Source of the DNA: Ralstonia pickettii DTP0602
Lineage (GTDB): Bacteria > Pseudomonadota > Gammaproteobacteria > Burkholderiales > Burkholderiaceae
Direction: 5' to 3'
DNA length: 64,000 bases
Assembly (NCBI GenBank): GCA_000471925.1
Contig: CP006668.1
Coordinates: 2,046,001 to 2,110,000, forward strand
Made by a program: the position numbers and the translations under genes. Each line of letters begins with the position of its first letter. The first letter of the stretch is position 1. Shown here one piece after another: positions 32,677 to 40,249 of the stretch. The notes beneath the pieces were generated by a model that did no database searches, had not been told where the DNA came from, and saw only the letters and a list, made by a program, of their open reading frames with translations.

Positions 32677-33397
32677 AGCACAAGGCGTGCACAAGTCATA
32701 TGGTTCCGTCGAAGTCCTGAAGGGCGTTTCGTTTGCGATCGAGCCGGGCCAGGTGGTCGCCATCATCGGCCGCAGCGGCTCCGGCAAGAGCACCATGCTG
32801 CGATGCCTGAATGGCCTGGAGACGATCAACGCCGGCAACATCACCGTCGCCGGGCACAAACTGGATCACGACCGCAAGCGCTTGCTCGACCTGCGCCGCG
32901 ACGTGGGCATGGTGTTCCAGAGCTACAACCTGTTTCCGCACCTGACCGTGGGCCAGAACATCGCGCTGGCGCCGTCGATTGTGAAGAAGCTGGTTGCGAG
33001 CAGGAACGACGGCATCGTCGACCAGGTGCTGACCCAGGTCGGCCTGCTGGACAAGAAGGACTGCTACCCCGAGCAGCTCTCGGGCGGACAGCAGCAGCGC
33101 GTGGCCATCGCCCGTTCGCTGGCGATGGAGCCCAAGGTGATGCTGTTCGACGAGGTCACCTCCGCGCTCGACCCCGAGCTGACCGCGGAAGTGCTTCGGG
33201 TCATGGAAAACCTGGCTGCCTCCGGCATGACCATGGTGCTGGTCACGCATGAAATGGAGTTCGCGCGCCGCATGGCGCATACCACCATCTTCATGCACCA
33301 GGGCAAGGTGCACGAGGCGGGCCCGTCGAAGGCGCTGTTCGCGCAGCCGCGGACACCGGAACTGCAGCAATTCCTCAGCGCGGGAGCACTGAAATGA
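32663..33397 (+). CDS. ABC transporter ATP-binding protein (GlnQ/HisP family)
   Basis: A 244-residue ATPase energising the importer. Walker A GRSGSGKST (34-42), Q-loop VFQSYNLFPHLTV, signature LSGGQQQRVAIARSLAMEP, Walker B VMLFDEVTSALDPE, and the switch His in VTHEME. All catalytic motifs are intact. It overlaps both neighbours, and the next gene starts inside its stop (ATGA), linking transport and catabolism in one message. Confidence 0.93.
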   Translation: MSIVEAQGVHKSYGSVEVLKGVSFAIEPGQVVAIIGRSGSGKSTMLRCLNGLETINAGNITVAGHKLDHDRKRLLDLRRDVGMVFQSYNLFPHLTVGQNIALAPSIVKKLVASRNDGIVDQVLTQVGLLDKKDCYPEQLSGGQQQRVAIARSLAMEPKVMLFDEVTSALDPELTAEVLRVMENLAASGMTMVLVTHEMEFARRMAHTTIFMHQGKVHEAGPSKALFAQPRTPELQQFLSAGALK

Positions 33398-34182
33398 GCC
33401 AGTGGCAAGCAGATGGTTCATCCCGCCCGCCGGTGTTGATCTCGCTGACGGCCTATGGCGCCGACCTCGCCCTGAGCAACGGACAGGCTGCGCTGGCACG
33501 GATTGCCGCGGCCGCAGGCGCGGACGGCGTGGAATTCCGCGGCGAACTCCAGCGCCGGTACAAGGACGAAGTCAGCGAACAACGCGAGGTCGCCGGGCAG
33601 CATGGACTGTGCGTGGTCTGGTCCAGCCCGGAAGGCCTCTGGAATGACGCCGGCAGCCTCGATGCCGCCGCGCTCGACCGTGCCTTCACGACCGCGCTGG
33701 CGCTCGGTGCGACCCGGGTCAAGATGTCGCTTGGCGGCTATCGGGCAGGCACGGCGCTGGAAGCACTGCTGCCCTGGCTGCGGCACGACGGCATCGAACT
33801 CGTCGTGGAAAACGACCAGACCGCCCAGGCCGGCACCGTACCGCCGCTGCGCGACTTCTTCGCGCGCATCACGGCGCTCGGGGAGAGCGCCCCGATGACC
33901 TTCGACATGGGCAACTGGCACTGGACCGGCGAAGACCCGCTCGACGCCGCGCAGGTCCTCGGCGCCGGCGTCGGCTACGTGCACTGCAAAGGCGTGCAGC
34001 GCACGCCCGCCAAATGGATCGCGGTGCCGCTTGACCAGTCGGCGGCACCATGGCGCAGCATCTTGCGCCGCCTGCCCACGCACGTTGCGCGTGCGATCGA
34101 ATTCCCGCTGCAAGGCGAAGACCTGGTGCAGGTCACGCGCCATCATGTCGAACTGCTGCGTTCAGTGGAGATTCCGGCATGA
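33394..34182 (+). CDS. kguE: KguE-like sugar phosphate isomerase/epimerase (AP endonuclease family 2)
   Basis: A 262-residue TIM-barrel protein of the xylose-isomerase-like family. DGVEFRGELQRRY, ELVVENDQTAQAG, MTFDMGNWHWTG and YVHCKGVQR provide the Glu, Asp and His metal-ligand positions. Length (P. aeruginosa KguE is about 260) and position right before a PfkB kinase and a KguD-like reductase in a PtxS-controlled operon support KguE, whose exact reaction in 2-ketogluconate use is still poorly defined. It is coupled to the ATPase upstream and the kinase downstream by ATGA overlaps. Confidence 0.8.
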   Translation: MSQWQADGSSRPPVLISLTAYGADLALSNGQAALARIAAAAGADGVEFRGELQRRYKDEVSEQREVAGQHGLCVVWSSPEGLWNDAGSLDAAALDRAFTTALALGATRVKMSLGGYRAGTALEALLPWLRHDGIELVVENDQTAQAGTVPPLRDFFARITALGESAPMTFDMGNWHWTGEDPLDAAQVLGAGVGYVHCKGVQRTPAKWIAVPLDQSAAPWRSILRRLPTHVARAIEFPLQGEDLVQVTRHHVELLRSVEIPA

Positions 34183-35123
34183 GCACCGATCTTGACGTGG
34201 TCACCCTGGGCGAGGCGATGCTGATGCTGGTCGCCGGCGAAGCCGGGCCGCTCGAAGGCGCGCAGACCTTCCACAAGCGCACCGCCGGTGCCGAGACCAA
34301 CGTGGCCATCGGCCTGTCGCGCCTGGGCCTGAAGGTCGGCTGGGCCAGCCGGCTGGGCGACGACTCGATGGCGCGCTACCTGCTCGGTGAAATGCAGCGC
34401 GAAGGCGTGGATTGCAGCCAGGTGGTGTGCGAGCCCGGTGAGCGCACCGGTTTCCAGTTCAAGGGACGGGTCGACGACGGCAGCGATCCGCCCGTCGAAT
34501 ACCACCGCCGCGGCTCGGCGGCGAGCCGCATGAATCCGGAGCACCTGGACAACAGTTGGCTGCGGCGCTCGCGGCACCTGCACGTCACCGGCGTGTTCCC
34601 CGCGCTGGCCGCAGGCACGCAGGCTGCCACGCGCCAGGCCATCGCCACCATGCGCGCCGCCGGCCGCACGATCTCGTTCGATCCCAACCTGCGGCCCACG
34701 CTGTGGGCCACGCCTGAGCTGATGCGCGAAACGCTGAACGACCTCGCGCGGCAGTGCGACTGGGTCCTGCCCGGCATCGAGGAAGGCCGCTTCCTCACCG
34801 GCCATCCCGAGCCGGAACGCATTGCCGCCTTCTACCGTGCACGCGGCGCCAGGCTGGTGGTAGTGAAACTGGGCGCCGACGGCGCCTACTTCGATGGCGA
34901 GGCCGGCACCGGCCATGTCGAGGCATTCAGCGTCGAGCGTGTCGTCGACACCGTTGGCGCCGGCGATGGCTTTGCCGTGGGCGTGATCAGCGCGCTGCTG
35001 GAGGGCCGCCCGGTGGGCGAAGCCGTCCGGCGCGGCGCCTGGATCGGCGCGCGGGCGGTGCAGGTGCGGGGCGATACCGAAGGCCTCCCGACCCATGCCC
35101 AACTGGCGGCCGTCAGCTTGTGA
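34179..35123 (+). CDS. kguK: 2-ketogluconate kinase (PfkB/ribokinase family)
   Basis: A 314-residue PfkB kinase that would phosphorylate 2-ketogluconate to 6-phospho-2-ketogluconate. Substrate-side motif GAETNVAIGLSRLG and the C-terminal signature DTVGAGDGFAVGVISALLEG with catalytic Asp in GAGDGF; FDPNLRPTLW is typical of 2-keto-3-deoxygluconate and ketogluconate kinases. The longer frame back to 34050 is rejected because the ATG at 34179 overlaps the kguE stop. A 2-keto-3-deoxygluconate kinase (KdgK) would look alike; the kguE/kguD/ptxS context favours KguK. Confidence 0.85.
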   Translation: MSTDLDVVTLGEAMLMLVAGEAGPLEGAQTFHKRTAGAETNVAIGLSRLGLKVGWASRLGDDSMARYLLGEMQREGVDCSQVVCEPGERTGFQFKGRVDDGSDPPVEYHRRGSAASRMNPEHLDNSWLRRSRHLHVTGVFPALAAGTQAATRQAIATMRAAGRTISFDPNLRPTLWATPELMRETLNDLARQCDWVLPGIEEGRFLTGHPEPERIAAFYRARGARLVVVKLGADGAYFDGEAGTGHVEAFSVERVVDTVGAGDGFAVGVISALLEGRPVGEAVRRGAWIGARAVQVRGDTEGLPTHAQLAAVSL

Positions 35124-35143
35124 AGCCACAGCAAGGATTACCC

Positions 35144-36133
35144 ATGCGCAAGAATGTTCTGGTGTTCCGCCCGATTCCTGAGGACCTCCTCGCCACGATC
35201 GAGTCGGAGCATGACGTGATCGTGGCCGACCCGCGCCAGCCGGCACAACGGCCGGCCTTCCGCGCCGCGCTGTCGGGAGCCCACGGCCTGATCGGCTCCA
35301 GCGTGAAGCTTGGCGCGGCGGAACTCGCCGAAGCCGGCCGCCTGGAGGTGATCTCAAGTATTTCGGTGGGGGTCGACAGCTACGACCTCCCCTGCCTGCA
35401 TCGGCGCGGCATCACCCTGTGCCATACGCCCGGCGTACTCACCGAGACCACCGCCGACACCGTCTTCGCGCTCATCATGGCCACGAGCCGCCGCCTGGTC
35501 GAGCTTGCAGCCCATGTGCGCGAGGGCCGCTGGACCGCCAACATCGGAGAGGGCCTGTTCGGCTGGGACGTGCACGGCAAGACCCTGGCAATCCTGGGCT
35601 TCGGGCGCATCGGCCAGGCCGTGGCGCGGCGCGCGGCGCTCGGCTTCGGCATGGAGGTGCTCTACGTCAACGAGACCGCCGCGGAGCCGCCCGACCTGGT
35701 GGGACGCGCCACCCGGACGGATCTCGACGATGCCTTGCGGCGCGCCGATATCGTCGCCGTCACCCTGCCCCTGACCGACAGCACGCGCGGCCTGATGGGC
35801 CTGCGCGAGTTCGCGCTGATGAAGCCGGGCGCGATCTTTGTCAATGGCGCGCGCGGCCAGATCGTGCAGGAAGACGCGCTGCTCGCGGCCCTCGAGAGCG
35901 GCCACCTGTGCGCGGCCGGGCTGGATGTCTTCGCCACCGAGCCGCTGCCTCAGGACTCGCCGCTGCGCAGCCATCCCAAGGTGACCGCCCTGCCCCATAT
36001 CGGCTCGGCCACGCATGAGACCCGGCGCGCCATGGCAGAGCTCGCCACGCGCAACCTGCTGGATGCGCTCGCCGGACGGCAGCCCGCCGCGCGCTTTGAC
36101 CTGGCGGCCTTTGCCGCCCAGGCAGCCGCCTGA
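35144..36133 (+). CDS. kguD: 2-keto-6-phosphogluconate reductase (KguD), D-2-hydroxyacid dehydrogenase family
   Basis: A 329-residue NAD(P)-dependent dehydrogenase that would reduce 6-phospho-2-ketogluconate to 6-phosphogluconate, which enters the Entner-Doudoroff route. Cofactor loop GFGRIGQAVARR; catalytic Arg in NGARGQIV, Glu in FATEPLPQ and His in LPHIGSATHETR. The ATG at 35144 has AAGGA upstream; the long frame back to 34754 overlaps kguK and is rejected. Reduction of unphosphorylated 2-ketogluconate (as TkrA/GhrB does) is the alternative. Confidence 0.85.
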   Translation: MRKNVLVFRPIPEDLLATIESEHDVIVADPRQPAQRPAFRAALSGAHGLIGSSVKLGAAELAEAGRLEVISSISVGVDSYDLPCLHRRGITLCHTPGVLTETTADTVFALIMATSRRLVELAAHVREGRWTANIGEGLFGWDVHGKTLAILGFGRIGQAVARRAALGFGMEVLYVNETAAEPPDLVGRATRTDLDDALRRADIVAVTLPLTDSTRGLMGLREFALMKPGAIFVNGARGQIVQEDALLAALESGHLCAAGLDVFATEPLPQDSPLRSHPKVTALPHIGSATHETRRAMAELATRNLLDALAGRQPAARFDLAAFAAQAAA

Positions 36134-36156
36134 TTTTCCCCGCAAGGACACCCGCA

Positions 36157-36972
36157 ATGCCCAGTTCCATTCCCACGCTGTGCGGCTCGATCATGGGCGA
36201 GCCTTTCACCTTCAATGTGCGCATCCACAACGCCGCCTATCGGGCGCTGGGGATCGACTACACCTTTGTGTGCTTCGGGGTGCAGGACGTGCCCGGCGCC
36301 GTGCAGTCGATCCGCGCGCTCGGCGTGCGCGGGATGAATGTCTCGATGCCGCACAAGCAGGCGGTGATCGCGCATCTCGACCATCTCGACGAGACCGCCC
36401 GCGCCATCGGCGCGGTCAACACCATCAACAATATCGATGGCATGCTGACCGGCTACAACACCGACTGCATCGGCGCCGTCCGGGCGTTCCAGGAGGTGAC
36501 AGAAGTGGCCGGCAAGCGCATTGCGCTGCTGGGCGCGGGCGGCGCGGCGCGGGCGATGGCCTATGGCCTGCGCGAGGCCGGCGCCAGCGTGACCGTGTTC
36601 AACCGCACCGCGGCGCGGGGCGAGGAACTGGCCGCCTCGCTTGGCCTGCGCTTTGGGGGCGGGTTATCCGACTTCCGCGCAGCGGACTTCGACTTGCTCG
36701 CCAACGCGACCGCCGCGGGCTTTCGCGCACCCGATGTCAACCCGGTCGCCGGACAGCTCGTCGCGCACCTGATCGTCATGGACGCTGCCTTCATCCCGGT
36801 CAGGAGCAAGCTGATCCGCGATGCCGCCGCGCTTGGCTGCCGCACCATCGATGGCACGCGCATGATGCTGCACCAGGCGTGCGCCCAGGTCGAGTTCTAC
36901 ACCGGCTGCGCACGCGCGCCGATCGAAGCGATGGAAGCCGCGCTGCTAGAGGAGATCGCCCGCCTGTCTTAA
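36157..36972 (+). CDS. shikimate dehydrogenase-like protein (AroE/YdiB superfamily)
   Basis: A 271-residue NAD(P)-dependent dehydrogenase with the AroE fold. RIHNAAYRALGIDYTFVCF, catalytic Lys in MNVSMPHKQAV, AVNTINN and GYNTDCIGA are all present; the nucleotide loop is LLGAGGAARAMAYGL. The usual N-terminal SLSPxxHN motif is altered: GEPFTFNVRIHN stands where AroE has two Ser binding the substrate carboxylate. It follows kguD by 23 bp with AAGGA before the start, so it belongs to the operon. It may be an AroE paralogue acting on a sugar acid or quinate-like compound rather than the housekeeping enzyme. Confidence 0.8.
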   Translation: MPSSIPTLCGSIMGEPFTFNVRIHNAAYRALGIDYTFVCFGVQDVPGAVQSIRALGVRGMNVSMPHKQAVIAHLDHLDETARAIGAVNTINNIDGMLTGYNTDCIGAVRAFQEVTEVAGKRIALLGAGGAARAMAYGLREAGASVTVFNRTAARGEELAASLGLRFGGGLSDFRAADFDLLANATAAGFRAPDVNPVAGQLVAHLIVMDAAFIPVRSKLIRDAAALGCRTIDGTRMMLHQACAQVEFYTGCARAPIEAMEAALLEEIARLS

Positions 36973-37029
36973 GCCCCTGCCGCGCTTGGTCTTCCGAGCA
37001 TTGCGGCCAGTGGCAGCCGACGCGCCGCC

Positions 37030-37992
37030 TCACTTCCGCAGGTTGGTCTTGGCCACCAGTGCCTTCATCACGGCGTTGTCTGCCGCGATCATCGCCGTGA
37101 AGGTCGCCGCGTCGGCATAGGCAATGCCCAGGTTCTGCCGGCGCAGCGCTGCCACGAAGACAGGATCCGCCACCGCCTTGCGGCTGGCGGCTGCAAGGAC
37201 TTCGAGCACTTCGGGTGGAGTGCCTCTTGGCGCGGCCAGCCCTCGCCACGTGCCGATCGAGAGGTCGATACCGCGCTCACGCAGCGTCGGAACGTTCGCG
37301 AAACCCCTGACCCGCTGCTCGGCCATCACCGCGAGCGTCTTCACCTTGCCTGCGACCACATAGGCCGATACCTCGGCGGGACTGACGGCCACCGCGTCGA
37401 TATGCCCGCCCATCAATGCCACCAGGGCCGGCGCCGCACCGGAGAACGGCACATGATTGAACTTGACGTGCGCCTTGTCCTCCAGCGCCGTCGCCGCCAG
37501 GTGCCAGATCGAGCCCGAGCCGGAGTTCCCTACCTGCACCTCCCCCGGATGCGCCGCCGCGAATTCCAGGAACGCCTCGATGGTGTTCCAGCGCGAGTCG
37601 GCCTTGACCGTGATTGCGGACGGATCGGCATTCAGGCGTGCGATCGGCACCAGCTGGGCGGCGTCGAGCGTGGTCGGCCCGAGATGCGGGACGATCACGG
37701 CTTCCGCGATGATGATGCCGAGCTTGTAGCCATCCGGCTTGGCGCGGGCCACTTCCGTCATGCCAATTGCGCCACTGGCACCTGGCTTGTTCACCACGGT
37801 CAGCGGCTGCGACAGGTACTTGCGCATGGCTTCGCTGAAGGCCCGTGCAACCGTGTCGGTGCCACCGCCTGCCGCGCTTGGCACCACGAGTTCGACAGGA
37901 TGTTCCGGGTAGGGAGCCGCTGGCGTCTGGCCGACGGCGGCAAGTGAGGCCAGCAGTGCGGCCATGGGAAACAGCTTGCGGGGCAATCGCAT
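37030..37992 (-). CDS. Bug/TctC-family periplasmic substrate-binding protein
   Basis: A 320-residue TctC-type receptor, convergent with the kgu operon. The signal peptide covers about residues 1-25; the mature part starts AAPYPEHPVELVVPSAAGGG and includes VNKPGASGAIG. It is one of the more divergent Bug proteins here, with PSAAGGGTDTVARAF in place of the usual PxAPGGSxD. It stands alone. A small dyad lies 13 bp upstream of the start. Ligand unknown. Confidence 0.88.
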   Translation of the reverse strand: MRLPRKLFPMAALLASLAAVGQTPAAPYPEHPVELVVPSAAGGGTDTVARAFSEAMRKYLSQPLTVVNKPGASGAIGMTEVARAKPDGYKLGIIIAEAVIVPHLGPTTLDAAQLVPIARLNADPSAITVKADSRWNTIEAFLEFAAAHPGEVQVGNSGSGSIWHLAATALEDKAHVKFNHVPFSGAAPALVALMGGHIDAVAVSPAEVSAYVVAGKVKTLAVMAEQRVRGFANVPTLRERGIDLSIGTWRGLAAPRGTPPEVLEVLAAASRKAVADPVFVAALRRQNLGIAYADAATFTAMIAADNAVMKALVAKTNLRK

Positions 37993-38004
37993 CAGGTCGT
38001 TACC

Positions 38005-38017
38005 AATAAGCCTTATT
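38005..38017. promoter_or_regulatory. palindrome AATAAG-C-CTTATT upstream of the Bug gene
   Basis: Perfect 6-bp arms, 13-38 bp upstream of the ATG at 37992, within the only AT-rich patch of the interval. Could be an operator or part of the promoter. Confidence 0.35.
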
Positions 38018-38135
38018 AATCACCTCGAAGAAAAGCCGAACCGCAACGCCGGAGCGAGGACGGAAAGCCGGCCACGAGCGAGCCTCCCCAACGCTGAGGC
38101 GGGGAGGAAATCCAGTGGCGCAGGGCGGGCAGCGC

Positions 38136-38654
38136 CTACTTGCTGCCGTCGCGCGCGTCGCCGCCGATTGCGTCGATGATGATCATGGTGCGGTCCAGCA
38201 CGCCGCGATCGTCAAAGTAGGCGCTGAAGTGCGCAGGCTGATAGGCGCCGGCGTAGAGCCGGTAGGACCAGGCCTCCCGTTTCATCAAGGGGTAGTATTC
38301 GATCGGCTCGCGCGGGCGGCCGAAGCGCTCGGCGACGTCCTGCTTGGTCCAGACGCCGGGACGGGCCTCGTAGATCTCCTTCTCGGTCAGCATCTGGCGG
38401 AAATTGGTCAGCTTGCCGCTTGCGTCGAAGTCCGCCGCGTAGACCTGGAAGCCGAGCGGCTGCTTCGAGTAGATCCACCGGCTGGTGCCGTTGGCGAGCT
38501 GGTATGTCTCCGAGGGCGCGCCGAAGGTATCGCGCACGGCGCTCTGCGGGCTGCCGAACATCTTCTGGGCGGTCTCCACGGGCTGGAGGGTGGCACAGGC
38601 ACATAGCAGGGTTGCCGCTGCGGCGGCCAGCCAGACGGACAGGCGATGGCACAT
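38136..38654 (-). CDS. predicted lipoprotein (outer-membrane assembly-like)
   Basis: A 172-residue secreted protein. The signal peptide ends in a lipobox (TLLCAC, modified Cys near residue 18-20). The mature part repeats a pattern seen in small SmpA/BamE-like lipoproteins: an Asn/Gly-rich strand segment GAPSETYQLANGTSRWIYSK and a helix with DVAERFGRPREPIEYYP. The frame is open to 39062, but MCHRLSVWLAAAAATLLC is clearly the signal sequence. Exact function unknown. Confidence 0.75.
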   Translation of the reverse strand: MCHRLSVWLAAAAATLLCACATLQPVETAQKMFGSPQSAVRDTFGAPSETYQLANGTSRWIYSKQPLGFQVYAADFDASGKLTNFRQMLTEKEIYEARPGVWTKQDVAERFGRPREPIEYYPLMKREAWSYRLYAGAYQPAHFSAYFDDRGVLDRTMIIIDAIGGDARDGSK

Positions 38655-38728
38655 GATTGATCTCCGGTAAGCGCGGCGGGCGTGAACCAATTCAGCATAG
38701 TGCACGCCGCGCGGGGCAGGTGCGCTGG

Positions 38729-39172
38729 CTAGAACGATACACACACCGGGCTGCGGAGCCGGAGCACCGCTTCCTGCTGGAAGCGGGTCTTGTACTCGCT
38801 GACTATGGCTCGCGCCGCGGCTTCGCTGCGCTCGTCCGCGGCGTGCACCAGGCTGAGCACGTACGAGGTTTCGCGAACCACGCCGCCATCGGCGCCGCGC
38901 CATTGTCCTGAGGCCGGCCAGGCCGTGAAGCCTTGCGCAAAGCGCGGCGTCACCGAGGCTTGCAGGAAGGCTTCCCATTCGGATACCGACACCACCCCAT
39001 CGGGCTTCGCTGTTCCAAAGTACATCAGTTCGCTGACCGCGCGTTCCTCGCTGGCCGTGCATGCGGGGCCGGACATGGCTGCGCAGCCGGAAAGGGCGAA
39101 TGCCAGCGCCAATGGCAGCGCCATGGCGCCGGCATGTTGAGTACGGGGGGGAAGTGAGTGCCGATCTGGCAT
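38729..39172 (-). CDS. DUF3574-family lipoprotein
   Basis: A 147-residue protein whose mature part matches DUF3574: ELMYFGTAKPDGVVSVSEWE, FLQASVTPRFAQGFT and GQWRGADGGVVRETSYVL. A lipobox ALSGC follows a short hydrophobic stretch. The first Met could also be at 39124, giving a shorter signal peptide. DUF3574 proteins are of unknown role. It lies 74 bp upstream of the other lipoprotein and shares its direction. Confidence 0.78.
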   Translation of the reverse strand: MPDRHSLPPRTQHAGAMALPLALAFALSGCAAMSGPACTASEERAVSELMYFGTAKPDGVVSVSEWEAFLQASVTPRFAQGFTAWPASGQWRGADGGVVRETSYVLSLVHAADERSEAAARAIVSEYKTRFQQEAVLRLRSPVCVSF

Positions 39173-39206
39173 GCGTGCGGCCGCTTCCTCAAAGGGCTCC
39201 GGCATT

Positions 39207-40202
39207 TCAGTCCAGTCGTTTGTCTGTTGGCCTCAGGGGCTCCGCTGCAGGCGCCTCGAAAGCGTCGAACATCAAGTCAGGCGCACTGGTGTTGTGACGC
39301 GACCAGACAGTACGGCCAAATCGCACCCCAGTCGCCTGCATCGAGGAGACGGCCATCACCGGCTTCCTGCGGGCTTCACGTGCCGGCCCGGTCCACCAGG
39401 TGGCCTCGCTCGCGTCCGCGTTGTCATCGGCAACGTACATCGAGCGCAGCATTGCGAAGGGTCGATTGGCGTCAAAGAGCGGCTGGAACCGGACATCGAG
39501 CGCGGTGCGTCTGTCGCTGATCTCAGTGATCGTGACCGTGGCCTGGCCCCCGCGCGTGAAATGCAGCCTGACAGACAAGGGCTCCGGCTCGATGTCGATT
39601 CGCGCGATGTTGACCACCGGGCGCCCATCCTGCTCTATCGGCCCCAGCAGGAACGAAGAGCCATACGCATTGACGCCCAGATGGCGCGCCGGCAACGGTT
39701 TCGCCCGCCAGTAGCCATCGGCGGGATAGAGCACCAGTACCTCAGTACGCGTCCGGCCGGATTTGTGGAACACCTGAACCAGGTGAAAGCCGGCGTCCGG
39801 CCTGCCCGCAACCGTGACAGGCACCTTATGCGGCCGCCAGAAACTCGCAAACGTGATACCGACAATGGCAATGTTCCTGCCGTCATAGAGGCTGGTCGTG
39901 CGAGGCACGAAAACATGGCGCGGATCGGTCGGGTGTGGCGCCTGACCGAAGTTGCACCCGGAGAAATCAGGCGCGGAGCTGTCGGTGCGGATTGCATCGA
40001 CATAGGGAGGATGCAATGCCTGGATCCGGAACTTCCCGACGGCGGCAGCGGAAAGGGCGAATGAGACATTGTCTTCCTCCGCACACGAAACCGGAGTGCT
40101 CAGGTTTTCGATACTGACGGCCACCCGCTCCGCGTAAGTCGGCACGGAAAGCAGGGCCAGGCACAGGATGGGGATCAGCCGCTTTGCACACATGCCGCTC
40201 AT
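39207..40202 (-). CDS. secreted protein of unknown function
   Basis: A 331-residue protein with a signal peptide (residues 1-24, CLALLSVPTYA). The rest is beta-rich and polar, without transmembrane helices or recognised domains; VRLHFTRGGQATVTITEISD and a Trp-Trp pair near the C-terminus (SEATWWTGPA) are distinctive. Probably periplasmic or secreted. It begins a run of three minus-strand genes for exported proteins (this one, DUF3574, lipoprotein), which may form an operon with cell-envelope functions. Confidence 0.65.
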   Translation of the reverse strand: MSGMCAKRLIPILCLALLSVPTYAERVAVSIENLSTPVSCAEEDNVSFALSAAAVGKFRIQALHPPYVDAIRTDSSAPDFSGCNFGQAPHPTDPRHVFVPRTTSLYDGRNIAIVGITFASFWRPHKVPVTVAGRPDAGFHLVQVFHKSGRTRTEVLVLYPADGYWRAKPLPARHLGVNAYGSSFLLGPIEQDGRPVVNIARIDIEPEPLSVRLHFTRGGQATVTITEISDRRTALDVRFQPLFDANRPFAMLRSMYVADDNADASEATWWTGPAREARRKPVMAVSSMQATGVRFGRTVWSRHNTSAPDLMFDAFEAPAAEPLRPTDKRLD

Positions 40203-40249
40203 TATGATTGCCCGGCGGCGTTTCGCAAGGCAATCAGATCGCGCCCCGC

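Noticed and set aside
34179..35123. 2-keto-3-deoxygluconate kinase (KdgK)
   Set aside because: Same PfkB subgroup, but kguE, kguD and PtxS-type operators point to 2-ketogluconate; not fully excluded.
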